Counted from the stretch's first letter, positions 26,737 to 35,962 are shown. The stretch: DNA of 64,000 bases from Pseudomonas solani (GCF_026072635.1 NZ_AP023081.1:2812501-2876500); one strand, 5' to 3'. Made by a program: numbers and translations. Notes: generated by a model from the sequence alone, not told the origin.

Positions 26737-27441
26737 ATGCGGATCGGCAGTGCTGCATATCTCCCCTCGCCCACACTGGCGTCGCCGTCTTCGCGCGGTT
26801 CGCTGAGCGGCGCTGCCACTGAATCCTCCTCTTCTCTTCGCTCCTCATCGGCCACCAATGATCGGTCTCTTTCTACGGGCACCCGCGCCGACGTGCGTGA
26901 CGGCGAGGGTGCGGCCTCTGCACGCGCAACACGGCAGCAGGAACAGCAGGACCTGCAGGAAATCGCCGAACTGGCTGCGCGGGACCGCGAGGTGCGCGCC
27001 CATGAGCAGGCCCATGCCGCGGTAGGCGCTGCCTATGCCGGCTCCCCCAGCTACAGCTTCAAGCGCGGCCCGGATGGCCAGTCCTATGCTACGGGTGGCG
27101 AAGTCGGCATCGACGTGAGCGCAGTGGCGGGTGACCCCGCCGCCACCCTGCGCAAGATGGCGGTGGTACAGCGTGCAGCGCTGGCCCCGGCCGATCCATC
27201 GGCCCAGGACCGCCGCGTCGCCGCCGAAGCTGCCGCCCAGGCCGGGCAGGCGCTGGTCGAACTCGCCCAGCAGCGCCGCGAGGAAGCCTCCGAGGAGACC
27301 GCGAGCAAAGCCGCCGCCCGTGCCAAATCGGAGGACGAGTCGTCTTCTTCGGCCTCTCCTGCGGCCAATCAGGATCTGGGTATCTACCTTCAGGTCGCCA
27401 GCCCCAGCGCCCTCGGCCCCCTGCTCGATACCCGCGCTTGA
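26737..27441 (+). CDS. SprA-related putative metalloprotease
   Basis: A 234-aa protein. After a Ser-rich low-complexity N-terminus comes REVRAHEQAHAAVG, containing the HExxH zinc motif (HEQAH). FKRGPDGQSYATGGEVGIDVS then follows, diagnostic of the SprA/CJM1_0395 putative metalloprotease family. The C-terminus is Ala/Glu/Ser-rich. No signal peptide is obvious. It precedes the PsrA-controlled acyl-CoA dehydrogenase. Confidence 0.85.
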   Translation: MRIGSAAYLPSPTLASPSSRGSLSGAATESSSSLRSSSATNDRSLSTGTRADVRDGEGAASARATRQQEQQDLQEIAELAARDREVRAHEQAHAAVGAAYAGSPSYSFKRGPDGQSYATGGEVGIDVSAVAGDPAATLRKMAVVQRAALAPADPSAQDRRVAAEAAAQAGQALVELAQQRREEASEETASKAAARAKSEDESSSSASPAANQDLGIYLQVASPSALGPLLDTRA

Positions 27442-27459
27442 GCGCCGATGGGCGGATGC

Positions 27460-27488
27460 TTGACAAGGGATTGGCGTAAACGTATGTT
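27460..27488 (+). promoter_or_regulatory. Sigma-70 promoter of first acyl-CoA dehydrogenase
   Basis: TTGACA (27460-27465), 17-bp spacer, TATGTT (27483-27488). The start would fall in the PsrA-type operator immediately downstream. Confidence 0.7.
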
Positions 27489-27504
27489 TCAAACACCTGT
27501 TTGA
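27489..27504. promoter_or_regulatory. PsrA-type operator
   Basis: TCAAACACCTGTTTGA contains CAAAC-N4-GTTTG, matching the Pseudomonas PsrA consensus (G/C)AAAC(N2-4)GTTT(G/C). It abuts the -10 element, so bound PsrA should repress and long-chain fatty acids relieve. Confidence 0.75.
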
Positions 27505-27607
27505 TTGTCGGGCGGCTTCCGCGCAGCCCACAGCGACTACCGTGATGTTGTAAGCGACCGATGTGCCGGTCACCTTAACTAGGAACCCACCGTAGAGGTT
27601 TACTGCT

Positions 27608-29413
27608 ATGCCTGATTACAAGGCCCCCTTGCGTGATATCCGTTTCGTACGTGACGAGCTGCTCGGCTACGAAGCGCACTATCAGAGCCTGCCTGGCTGC
27701 CAGGACGCCACCCCGGACATGGTTGACGCCATTCTCGAGGAAGGTGCGAAGTTCTGTGAGCAGGTGATCGCTCCGCTGAACCGCGTGGGTGACATCGAGG
27801 GTTGCACCTGGAGCGAGTCCGGCGTGAAGACCCCGACCGGCTTCAAGGAAGCCTACAAGCAGTTCGTCGAAGGCGGCTGGCCGAGCCTGGCCCATGACGT
27901 CGACCACGGCGGCCAAGGCCTGCCCGAGTCGCTCGGCCTGGCCATCAGCGAAATGGTCGGCGAAGCCAACTGGTCCTGGGGCATGTACCCCGGCCTGTCC
28001 CACGGCGCGATGAACACCCTGTCCGCCCACGGCACCGACGACCAGAAACACACCTACCTGACCAAGCTGGTATCCGGCGAGTGGACCGGCACCATGTGCC
28101 TGACCGAACCGCACTGCGGTACCGACCTGGGCATGCTGCGCACCAAGGCCGAGCCCCAGGCCGATGGTTCCTACAAAGTCACCGGCACCAAGATCTTCAT
28201 CTCCGCCGGTGAACACGACATGGCCGACAACATCGTCCATATCGTCCTGGCCCGCCTGCCCGATGCACCGGCCGGCACCAAAGGCATCTCCCTGTTCATC
28301 GTGCCGAAGTTCCTGCCGACCGCCGAAGGCGGCGTGGGCGAGCGCAACGCCGTTGCGTGCGGTTCCCTCGAACACAAGATGGGTATCCACGGCAACGCCA
28401 CCTGCGTGATGAACTTCGACGGCGCTACCGGTTTCCTGATCGGCCCGGCGAACAAAGGCCTGAACTGCATGTTCACCTTCATGAACACCGCTCGCCTGGG
28501 TACCGCGCTGCAAGGCCTGGCCCACGCCGAAATCGGTTTCCAGGGTGGCCTGAAATACGCTCGCGAGCGTCTGCAGATGCGTGCTCTGACCGGCCCGAAA
28601 GCGCCCGAGAAGCCCGCTGACCCGATCATCGTCCACCCGGACGTGCGTCGCATGCTGCTGACCATGAAAGCCTTCGCCGAAGGCAACCGCGCGATGGTGT
28701 ACTTCACCGCCAAGCAGGTCGACATCGTCAAATACAGCCAGAACGAGGAAGAGAAGAAAGCCGCCGACGCGCTGCTGGCCTTCCTGACCCCGATCGCCAA
28801 GGCGTTCATGACCGAAGTCGGCTTCGAGTCGGCCAACCACGGCGTACAGATCTATGGCGGCCACGGCTTCATCGCCGAGTGGGGCATGGAGCAGAACGTT
28901 CGCGACAGCCGCATCTCCATGCTGTACGAAGGCACCACCGGCATCCAGGCTCTGGACCTGCTGGGCCGCAAGATCCTCATGACCCAGGGCGAAGCGCTGA
29001 AGGGCTTCACCAAGATCGTGCACAAGTTCTGCCAGGCCAACGAAGGCAACGAAGCCGTCAAGGAATTCGTCGAGCCGCTGGCCAAGCTGAACAAGGAGTG
29101 GGGCGACATCACCATGAAGGTCGGCATGGCTGCGATGAAAGATCGCGAAGAAGTCGGCGCCGCCTCCGTGGACTACCTGATGTACTCCGGTTACGCCTGC
29201 CTGGCTTACTTCTGGGCCGACATCGCTCGTCTGGCTGCCGAGAAGATCGCTGCCGGCGAAGGCGACGCCGCCTTCTACAAGGCCAAGCTGCAGACCGCGC
29301 GTTTCTACTTCAAGCGCATCCTGCCGCGTACCCGTACCCATGTTGAAACCATGCTGTCCGGCGCCAACAACCTGATGGACCTGGCCGAGGAAGACTTCGC
29401 CCTCGGTTACTAA
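27608..29413 (+). CDS. Acyl-CoA dehydrogenase (FadE-like), first of three paralogs
   Basis: A 601-aa FAD flavoenzyme of the large FadE5-like ACAD group, catalysing the first step of beta-oxidation. Signatures: CLTEPHCGTDLGML, FIVPKFLP, MGIHGNATCVMNFD and the C-terminal catalytic Glu region SMLYEGTTGIQALDLLGRK. The N-terminal MPDYKAPLRDIRF is shared by all three paralogs. GAGG precedes ATG 27608. It corresponds in position to PA0506, described as a long-chain-preferring enzyme (from memory). A strong terminator follows, so it is monocistronic. Confidence 0.95.
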   Translation: MPDYKAPLRDIRFVRDELLGYEAHYQSLPGCQDATPDMVDAILEEGAKFCEQVIAPLNRVGDIEGCTWSESGVKTPTGFKEAYKQFVEGGWPSLAHDVDHGGQGLPESLGLAISEMVGEANWSWGMYPGLSHGAMNTLSAHGTDDQKHTYLTKLVSGEWTGTMCLTEPHCGTDLGMLRTKAEPQADGSYKVTGTKIFISAGEHDMADNIVHIVLARLPDAPAGTKGISLFIVPKFLPTAEGGVGERNAVACGSLEHKMGIHGNATCVMNFDGATGFLIGPANKGLNCMFTFMNTARLGTALQGLAHAEIGFQGGLKYARERLQMRALTGPKAPEKPADPIIVHPDVRRMLLTMKAFAEGNRAMVYFTAKQVDIVKYSQNEEEKKAADALLAFLTPIAKAFMTEVGFESANHGVQIYGGHGFIAEWGMEQNVRDSRISMLYEGTTGIQALDLLGRKILMTQGEALKGFTKIVHKFCQANEGNEAVKEFVEPLAKLNKEWGDITMKVGMAAMKDREEVGAASVDYLMYSGYACLAYFWADIARLAAEKIAAGEGDAAFYKAKLQTARFYFKRILPRTRTHVETMLSGANNLMDLAEEDFALGY

Positions 29414-29432
29414 GGTTTAGCGCTGTACGAAG

Positions 29433-29456
29433 AAGCCCGCCGCAAGGCGGGCTTTT
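29433..29456 (+). terminator. Rho-independent terminator
   Basis: AGCCCGCC-GCAA-GGCGGGCTTTTT follows the first acyl-CoA dehydrogenase. Confidence 0.85.
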
Positions 29457-29547
29457 TCATGGGCGTGTGAATGTGCCCGCAACCTCGGCCAAGAGGGCGC
29501 GAATAGGGGCGTTTCGTCGCGCAGACGGATGCGTGGCCCCTGCAGAA

Positions 29548-30897
29548 ATGCAATCATATGGCCAGCTCGCCCACCCCCTCCGACACCTTTCTGGATCAGC
29601 ATCAGTGCGGTCTCTCTCGTCCTTTCGCGTCAGTCATTTCGTCCCGCCCCTGGCCCTGATCCTGGCCGGCGGCGTGATGGGCTCGCTGACGGTCATGACC
29701 GAGTTCTTCGTCTCGCTGTTCAACGTGCTGCCCACGCTCCTGCTGCTGCTCGGCGGTTCGTTCTGCGCCGCCTACGGCCGCCTGCGCCAGTTGTTCCTGC
29801 TGCTGATCCTCTACCTCGCCTACTACCTGCTCGACACCCAGGTCGACTACTACCAGACCGAGCGTGTCGTGCGTGAAGACGCGGCCCTGGTGTTCCACCT
29901 CTGCAGCCTGCTGCTGCCCCTGCTGTTCGGCCTGTTCGGTTGCTGGCAGGAGCGCACCCACCTGCTGCAGGACTTCGTCGCCCGCGCTGCGGTGATGCTC
30001 GCCGTGGTCGGCGTCGCCGTCGCCCTGGGCCGCAGCTACCCCGAGTCCGTGCTGCCGGCGCTCACCGCCGTGCATTGGCCGTTGCTGCATGGCACCTGGA
30101 TGAGCCTGATCCAGCTTTCCTACTTCGCCTTCGTCGGCGCGTTGATCGCCCTGGCGGTCATCTATGTGCGCCAGCCCAGGCCGCAACATGCCGCCCAGCT
30201 CCTGGCGCTGCTGGGCATCTGGTGGATGCTGCCCAAGGTCTTCGTCCTGCCCCATGCGCTGCACGCCATGAGCAGCCTGGCGATGCTCGCGCTCACCGCC
30301 TCGGTGGCCCACGAGGCCTACCAGATGGCCTTCCGTGACGAGCTCACCGGGCTGCCCGGCCGCCGCGCCCTCAACGAGCGCCTGCAGCGCCTGGGGCGCA
30401 ACTATGTGCTGGCGATGACCGACGTCGACCATTTCAAGAAATTCAACGACACCTATGGCCACGATGTCGGCGACCAGGTGCTGCGCATGGTCGCCAGCCG
30501 CCTGAAAAAGGTCACCGGCGGTGGCAAGGCGTATCGCTACGGCGGCGAGGAATTCACCATCGTCTTCACCGGCAAGACCATGGAGGAATGCCAGCCGCAC
30601 CTGGAGGCGATACGCGAAGCCATCGAGAACTACAGCATGCAGTTGCGCGACAAGGACAGCCGCCCCAAGAGCGACGAGCAGGGCCGCAGCAAGCGCAGCG
30701 GCGGTGCCGGGCAGAGCGTCTCGGTGACCATCAGCATCGGCGTGGCCGAGCGTGACGCCGAACAGCGCACGCCGGAGGAAGTCATCAAGGTGGCGGACCA
30801 GGCCCTCTACAGCGCCAAGAGCGCCGGCCGCAACCGGGTCTTCCTGCACGGGCAGAACCGTCGCGGTGCCGTGCGGGTGAAGCGGGCGGCCACGTAG
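29548..30897 (+). CDS. Membrane diguanylate cyclase (GGDEF)
   Basis: A 449-aa protein with about six TM helices (residues about 30-250) and a C-terminal GGDEF domain: FRDELTGLPGRRAL, MTDVDHFKKFNDTYGHDVGDQVL and the active site RYGGEEFTIVF, ending YSAKSAGRNRV. No I-site RxxD is evident just upstream of GGEEF. The start is uncertain: ATG 29548, GTG 29608 and GTG 29467 are in frame and none has a good Shine-Dalgarno. A 35-residue polar insertion (DSRPKSDEQGRSKRSGG) splits the GGDEF fold after the active site. Expected to make c-di-GMP. Confidence 0.88.
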   Translation: MQSYGQLAHPLRHLSGSASVRSLSSFRVSHFVPPLALILAGGVMGSLTVMTEFFVSLFNVLPTLLLLLGGSFCAAYGRLRQLFLLLILYLAYYLLDTQVDYYQTERVVREDAALVFHLCSLLLPLLFGLFGCWQERTHLLQDFVARAAVMLAVVGVAVALGRSYPESVLPALTAVHWPLLHGTWMSLIQLSYFAFVGALIALAVIYVRQPRPQHAAQLLALLGIWWMLPKVFVLPHALHAMSSLAMLALTASVAHEAYQMAFRDELTGLPGRRALNERLQRLGRNYVLAMTDVDHFKKFNDTYGHDVGDQVLRMVASRLKKVTGGGKAYRYGGEEFTIVFTGKTMEECQPHLEAIREAIENYSMQLRDKDSRPKSDEQGRSKRSGGAGQSVSVTISIGVAERDAEQRTPEEVIKVADQALYSAKSAGRNRVFLHGQNRRGAVRVKRAAT

Positions 30898-31013
30898 ACC
30901 GCAGGTTATGGCGCTGCATTCAGCGCTTGCAGCGTCGTTGTCCGGCTGCGGCTTGAGCAGTAGGGTCGGATGATTGGCGCCGACCATGGCGCTCACCCGA
31001 CGGAGAACCTGCC

Positions 31014-32810
31014 ATGCCCGAGTACAAGGCCCCCCTGCGCGACATGCGCTTCCTCATCGACGAAGTCTTCGATTTCCCGGCCACCTACGCCGCCATCGGT
31101 GCCAGCGACGCTACCCCGGACATGGTCTCGGCGATTCTCGAAGAGGGTGCCAAGTTCTGCGAGCAGGTGCTCTCGCCCATCAACCGTTCCGGCGACGAAG
31201 AAGAGTGCCAGTGGAACGACGGCGTGGTGACCACGCCCAAGGGCTTCAAGGAAGCCTTCGCCCAGTACGTGGAAGGGGGCTGGAACGGCCTGGCCGCCGA
31301 CCCGGCCTACGGTGGCCAGGGCCTGCCGCACTCCCTCGGGCTGATCATCAGCGAGATGGTCGCCTCCAGTAACCAGTCCTGGGCCATGTACCCCGGTCTC
31401 ACCCACGGCGCCATGTCGGCCATCCACGCCCACGGCACCGAAGAGCAGAAGCAGACCTACCTCACCCGCATGACCGAAGGCCGCTGGACCGGCACCATGT
31501 GCCTCACCGAGCCCCATTGCGGCACCGACCTCGGCATCATCAAGACCCGCGCCGTGCCCCAGGCCGACGGCAGCTACGCGGTCAGCGGCACCAAGATCTT
31601 CATCTCCGCCGGCGAGCACGACATGAGCGAGAACATCGTTCACCTGGTCCTCGCCAAACTGCCCGACGCACCCGCCGGCACCAAGGGCATCTCGCTGTTC
31701 ATCGTGCCCAAGTTCATGCCCGCCGCCGATGGCGCCGTCGGTGCGCGCAACGCCGTCTCCTGCGGCTCCATCGAGCACAAGATGGGCATCAAGGCCTCCG
31801 CCACCTGCGTGATGAACTTCGACTCCGCCACCGGCTACCTGATCGGCGAGGCCAACAAGGGCCTCAACTGCATGTTCACCATGATGAACCACGCCCGCCT
31901 GGGCACCGGCATGCAGGGCCTCTGCCTCGGCGAGGCCAGCTACCAGGGCGCCGTGCGCTACGCCAACGACCGCCTGCAGATGCGCGCACTGACCGGGCCG
32001 AAAGCCCCGGAAAAGGCCGCCGACCCGATCATCGTGCACCCCGACGTGCGCCGCATGCTGCTGACCATGAAGGCGTTCAACGAAGGCAACCGCGCGCTCT
32101 CCTACTTCACCGCGCAACTGCTGGATATCGCCCACGGCAGCCAGGACACCGAGCAGCGTCAGGAAGCCGATGACCTGCTGGCCTTCCTCACCCCCATCTG
32201 CAAGGCCTTCATGACCGAGACCGGCCTCGAAGCCACCAACCTCGGCATGCAGGTGTTCGGCGGCCACGGCTACATCCGCGAATGGGGCATGGAGCAACTG
32301 GTGCGCGACTGCCGCATCGCTCCCATCTATGAAGGCACCAACGGCATCCAGGCCCTCGACCTGCTTGGCCGCAAGGTTCTCGGTAGCCAGGGCAAGCTGC
32401 TGCGCGGCTTCACCAAGCGCGTGCACAAGTTCTGCCTGGCCCAGGCCGAGCACCCGCAGTTCAAGGCACAGGCCGCCGAACTGGCACGGCTCAACCAGCA
32501 GTGGGGCGAGCTGACCCAGAAGGTCGGCATGGCCGCGATGAAGAACCCCGACGAAGTGGGCGCTGCCTCCGTCGACTACCTGATGTACTCCGGCTACATC
32601 GTGCTCGCCTGGTTCTGGCTGCAGATGGCCGTGGTCGCCCAGGCCAAGCTCGACGCCGGTACCAGCGAGGCGGCGTACTACCAGACCAAGCTCGCCACCT
32701 TCGACTTCTACTTCAAGCGCCTGCTGCCCCGCACCACCGCCCATCAGGCCGGGGTCGAGGCGGGCAGCGACTGCCTGATGGCCCTGCCGGCCGACCAGTT
32801 CGCGCTCTAA
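31014..32810 (+). CDS. Acyl-CoA dehydrogenase (FadE-like), second paralog
   Basis: A 598-aa protein, closely similar to the first paralog along its length (MPEYKAPLRDMRFLIDEVF, CLTEPHCGTDLGIIKTRA, PIYEGTNGIQALDLLGRK). The catalytic Glu context YEGTNGIQ is intact. GGAG lies 8 nt before ATG 31014. No PsrA-type site was seen in the 116-bp upstream gap, so regulation may differ from the first copy. A terminator hairpin follows. Confidence 0.93.
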   Translation: MPEYKAPLRDMRFLIDEVFDFPATYAAIGASDATPDMVSAILEEGAKFCEQVLSPINRSGDEEECQWNDGVVTTPKGFKEAFAQYVEGGWNGLAADPAYGGQGLPHSLGLIISEMVASSNQSWAMYPGLTHGAMSAIHAHGTEEQKQTYLTRMTEGRWTGTMCLTEPHCGTDLGIIKTRAVPQADGSYAVSGTKIFISAGEHDMSENIVHLVLAKLPDAPAGTKGISLFIVPKFMPAADGAVGARNAVSCGSIEHKMGIKASATCVMNFDSATGYLIGEANKGLNCMFTMMNHARLGTGMQGLCLGEASYQGAVRYANDRLQMRALTGPKAPEKAADPIIVHPDVRRMLLTMKAFNEGNRALSYFTAQLLDIAHGSQDTEQRQEADDLLAFLTPICKAFMTETGLEATNLGMQVFGGHGYIREWGMEQLVRDCRIAPIYEGTNGIQALDLLGRKVLGSQGKLLRGFTKRVHKFCLAQAEHPQFKAQAAELARLNQQWGELTQKVGMAAMKNPDEVGAASVDYLMYSGYIVLAWFWLQMAVVAQAKLDAGTSEAAYYQTKLATFDFYFKRLLPRTTAHQAGVEAGSDCLMALPADQFAL

Positions 32811-32833
32811 GCGTCTAATCTCGGTGTATCCAG

Positions 32834-32858
32834 GGGCCCGCCATGTGCGGGCCCTTTT
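32834..32858 (+). terminator. Rho-independent terminator
   Basis: GGGCCCGC-CATGT-GCGGGCCC followed by TTTT. Confidence 0.8.
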
Positions 32859-33004
32859 CATCCGGGCTGCGAATTGTGACTTATCGATAACATACGGTCA
32901 CGCAACGACCCTATGTGTCTCAAAAGTTGTTCGGGTACACTGCCGCCCTGTTCCGTGAAACCGGCCCTCCCGGCCGCCTGTAGAGTTCCTGCGAGGTTTT
33001 GCAC

Positions 33005-34783
33005 ATGGCTGACTACAAAGCGCCCCTGCGCGATATGCGCTTCGTCCTCAACGAGGTTTTCGAGGTTGCCAAGCTCTGGGCTGAGCTGCCCGCCCTGGCC
33101 GAGACCGTCGATGCCGAAACCGCATCCGCGATCCTCGAAGAGGCCGGCAAGGTCACCGGCGGCACCATCGCCCCGCTGAACCGTTCCGGCGACGAAGAAG
33201 GCTGCCAGTGGAGCGACGGCGCGGTCACCACGCCTGCCGGTTTCCCCGAGGCCTACAAGACCTACGCCGAAGGCGGCTGGGTCGGTGTCGGTGGTGATCC
33301 GGTCTACGGCGGCATGGGCATGCCCAAGGCGATCTCCGCCCAGGTCGAGGAAATGGTCAACTCGGCCAACCTCTCCTTCGGCCTCTACCCGATGCTCACC
33401 GCCGGTGCCTGCCTGTCGATCAACGCGCACGCCAGCGAAGAGCTCAAGGAAAAGTACCTGCCGAACATGTACGCGGGCGTCTGGGCGGGCTCCATGTGCC
33501 TGACCGAACCCCACGCCGGCACCGACCTGGGCATCATCCGCACCAAGGCCGAACCCCAGGCCGACGGCAGCTACAAGGTCACCGGTACCAAGATCTTCAT
33601 CACCGGCGGCGAGCACGACCTCACCGAGAACATCATCCACCTGGTCCTGGCCAAGCTGCCCGACGCGCCCGCCGGCCCGAAAGGCATCTCGCTGTTCCTG
33701 GTGCCCAAGTTCATGGTCAATGCCGACGGCTCCCTGGGTGAGAAGAACACCCTGTCCTGCGGCTCCATCGAGCACAAGATGGGCATCAAGGCCTCCGCTA
33801 CCTGCGTGATGAACTTCGACGGCGCCACCGGCTGGATCGTCGACGCCCCGAACAAGGGCCTGGCCGCCATGTTCACCATGATGAACTACGAGCGCCTCGG
33901 CGTTGGCATCCAGGGCCTGGCCTCCGGCGAGCGTTCCTACCAGAGCGCCGTCGAATACGCCCGTGACCGCATCCAGAGCCGCGCGCCGACCGGCCCGGTC
34001 GCCAAGGACAAGGCCGCCGACCCGATCATCGTGCACCCCGACGTGCGTCGCATGCTGCTGACCATGAAGGCGGCCAACGAAGGCGGCCGTGCCTTCTCCA
34101 CCTACGTCGCCATGCAGCTGGACACCGCCAAGTTCAGCGAAGACCCCGTCGTGCGCAAACGCGCCGAAGAAATGGTCGCCCTGCTCACCCCCGTGGCCAA
34201 GGCCTTCCTCACCGACCTCGGCCTGGAAACCACCGTCCACGGCCAGCAGGTGTTCGGCGGCCATGGCTTCATCCGCGAATGGGGCCAGGAGCAGCTGGTG
34301 CGTGACGTGCGCATCACCCAGATCTACGAAGGCACCAACGGCATCCAGGCGCTGGACCTCGTCGGCCGCAAGATCGTCGGCAGCGGCGGCGCGTTCTACA
34401 AGCACTTCTCCGACGAGATCAAGGCCTTCACCGGCAGCGCCTCCGCTGACCTGGCCGAGTTCGTCGAGCCGCTGAACGCTGCGGTCGCCAACCTCGACGA
34501 CCTCACCGCCTGGCTGCTGGAAAGCGCCAAGTCCAACCCCAACGAGATCGGCGCCGCGTCGGTCGAGTACCTGCACGCCTTCGGCTACACCGCCTATGCC
34601 TACATGTGGGCGCTGATGGCCAAGGCCTCGCTGGGCAAGGAAGGCCAGGACGAGTTCTACGCCAGCAAGCTGGGCACCGCGCGTTTCTACTTCGCCCGCC
34701 TGCTGCCGCGTATCCACTCCCTGACCGCCTCGGTGAAAGCCGGCAGCGAGTCGCTGTACCTGCTGGACGCCGCCCAGTTCTAA
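33005..34783 (+). CDS. Acyl-CoA dehydrogenase (FadE-like), third paralog
   Basis: A 592-aa enzyme (ATG 33005, GAGG upstream). It has the same domain order as the other two but is the most divergent: CLTEPHAGTDLGIIRTKA has Ala where the others have Cys, and QIYEGTNGIQALDLVGRK holds the catalytic Glu. It corresponds in position to PA0508, reported as medium-chain-preferring (from memory). The A/T-rich stretch 32870-32940 upstream probably holds its promoter. A terminator follows. Confidence 0.93.
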   Translation: MADYKAPLRDMRFVLNEVFEVAKLWAELPALAETVDAETASAILEEAGKVTGGTIAPLNRSGDEEGCQWSDGAVTTPAGFPEAYKTYAEGGWVGVGGDPVYGGMGMPKAISAQVEEMVNSANLSFGLYPMLTAGACLSINAHASEELKEKYLPNMYAGVWAGSMCLTEPHAGTDLGIIRTKAEPQADGSYKVTGTKIFITGGEHDLTENIIHLVLAKLPDAPAGPKGISLFLVPKFMVNADGSLGEKNTLSCGSIEHKMGIKASATCVMNFDGATGWIVDAPNKGLAAMFTMMNYERLGVGIQGLASGERSYQSAVEYARDRIQSRAPTGPVAKDKAADPIIVHPDVRRMLLTMKAANEGGRAFSTYVAMQLDTAKFSEDPVVRKRAEEMVALLTPVAKAFLTDLGLETTVHGQQVFGGHGFIREWGQEQLVRDVRITQIYEGTNGIQALDLVGRKIVGSGGAFYKHFSDEIKAFTGSASADLAEFVEPLNAAVANLDDLTAWLLESAKSNPNEIGAASVEYLHAFGYTAYAYMWALMAKASLGKEGQDEFYASKLGTARFYFARLLPRIHSLTASVKAGSESLYLLDAAQF

Positions 34784-34800
34784 GCGGCCCCCGCAAACGA

Positions 34801-34827
34801 AAAAGCCCCGCCGATGCGGGGCTTTTT
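34801..34827 (+). terminator. Rho-independent terminator
   Basis: AAAAGCCCCGC-CGAT-GCGGGGCTTTTT, 17 bp after the third acyl-CoA dehydrogenase. Confidence 0.85.
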
Positions 34828-34927
34828 CATTTGAGCGTGGGAAACCGCGTCTTCAGGACGTGGTCATGAGTCGCCGGCTCTGTGCCTGTGACGGTTCGCG
34901 CCGAGGACTGACAGGATGAACTCGTGC

Positions 34928-34998
34928 CGTAGGGTGTGCCGTGCGCACCGCCGCTCGGTGCTTCCGGCGAGTCCCAGGTGCGCGCAGCACACCCTACG
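34928..34998. repeat. GTAGG-ended inverted repeat element
   Basis: Perfect 12-bp arms CGTAGGGTGTGC (34928-34939) and its complement (34987-34998). Internal GTGCGCACC / GGTGCGCGC stretches extend the pairing. It lies between convergent genes. Confidence 0.6.
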
Positions 34999-35045
34999 TT
35001 CGGAGTGAGCGGCGGCTGCAGGCTCCGAAGCCTGGTTGCGCCCCT

Positions 35046-35699
35046 TCAATCCGCAATCAGCGTGTCCACCAGGCCCGGGTCGTCGATGAAGCGATTGCGC
35101 GTGCCCTGGAGGCCGGCGATCTGCTCGTTGCGTGCGCGCTCCTCGGCGTCTACCGGGTCCAGGCGGTGCCATTCCTTGAACATCTGCACCTGGCCGACGA
35201 TGGGCAGGCCGTACTCGATGTGCATGTAGAAGATCGCCCGGGCCACGTTGCCCTTGGCGGCATCGCGGGGCTCCACCAGCTGGAAGCTGGCCTTGAGGTC
35301 GCAGTCGGCGCCGAACTTGCTCGGCACATCGCCCACCATGCCGAACAGCGCGTTGCGCCGCGCCAGCTCGACCCGCGCCAGCTCCGGGTAGAGGTTGTGC
35401 AGGTCGGCGAGCATGAAGGGGTACTGCGGGTTGGCGGTCTTGCACTGGCCATCGGTGACGCAGCGCAACGCGCTCTTGATCTGCTTGATGGGGTAGACGG
35501 GGCTCGCCGCCAGCAGCCCGCTCTCGCCGTTGAAGGCCTTGCCGCAATAGAGCGTGGTGCCCGCGCCAGGGTAGAGCTGCTGCCAGAAGGCCTGGGTCAC
35601 GGCCGCCTTCGGGTCGGGGAGCCGTGTCTGGCCGCCGGCCAGGGCGGAAAGGGGGATGCAGGGAGCGAGGCAGAAAAGCGCAATCGTTACTACGCGCAT
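35046..35699 (-). CDS. Secreted endonuclease I family nuclease
   Basis: A 217-aa protein with a Sec signal peptide (MRVVTIALFCLAPCIPLSALA). The mature part has the endonuclease I fold: TTLYCGKAFN, HIEYGLPIVGQVQMFKEWHRLDP and RARNEQIAGLQGTRNRFIDD, where Arg/Asn/Glu form the Mg-binding centre. ATG 35699 has AGGG 8 nt upstream; ATG 35705 is two codons earlier. It probably degrades extracellular or periplasmic DNA for nutrient (including phosphate) scavenging. Conserved cysteines suggest disulfides. Confidence 0.88.
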   Translation of the reverse strand: MRVVTIALFCLAPCIPLSALAGGQTRLPDPKAAVTQAFWQQLYPGAGTTLYCGKAFNGESGLLAASPVYPIKQIKSALRCVTDGQCKTANPQYPFMLADLHNLYPELARVELARRNALFGMVGDVPSKFGADCDLKASFQLVEPRDAAKGNVARAIFYMHIEYGLPIVGQVQMFKEWHRLDPVDAEERARNEQIAGLQGTRNRFIDDPGLVDTLIAD

Positions 35700-35887
35700 G
35701 GTCATGACCCTGTAAGACCGCCGGAAAAGGCTGGCTACTTCGTTCTTGTAGGACAATGCGGAGTCTATCAAGCGACTATTCCGAAGACAAAACCTACCGA
35801 TCGCTTGCTCGGTAGCGGTAGCACCTCTGGAATGGGGGTTTTATCGAATTGATGGCATTTTGTGATCAGATCGCCAATCCACTGATT

Positions 35888-35905
35888 TGTAAGTTAATGC
35901 TTACA
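35888..35905. promoter_or_regulatory. GacA box (UAS) upstream of rsmY
   Basis: TGTAAG-TTAATG-CTTACA is an exact match to the GacA-binding consensus TGTAAG-N6-CTTACA. It is centred about 67 bp before the predicted rsmY start. Confidence 0.9.
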
Positions 35906-35962
35906 TTGCCTGAAGGTTTTAGCTGCTTCCGCCTACATGGGTACAGGACTAATCTTTGCTCC

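Noticed and set aside
29555..29656. Alternative N-terminus (MASSPTPSDTF...) for the first diguanylate cyclase in another frame, implying a frameshift
   Set aside because: No homolog knowledge to decide and no homopolymer explains it; kept as start uncertainty only.
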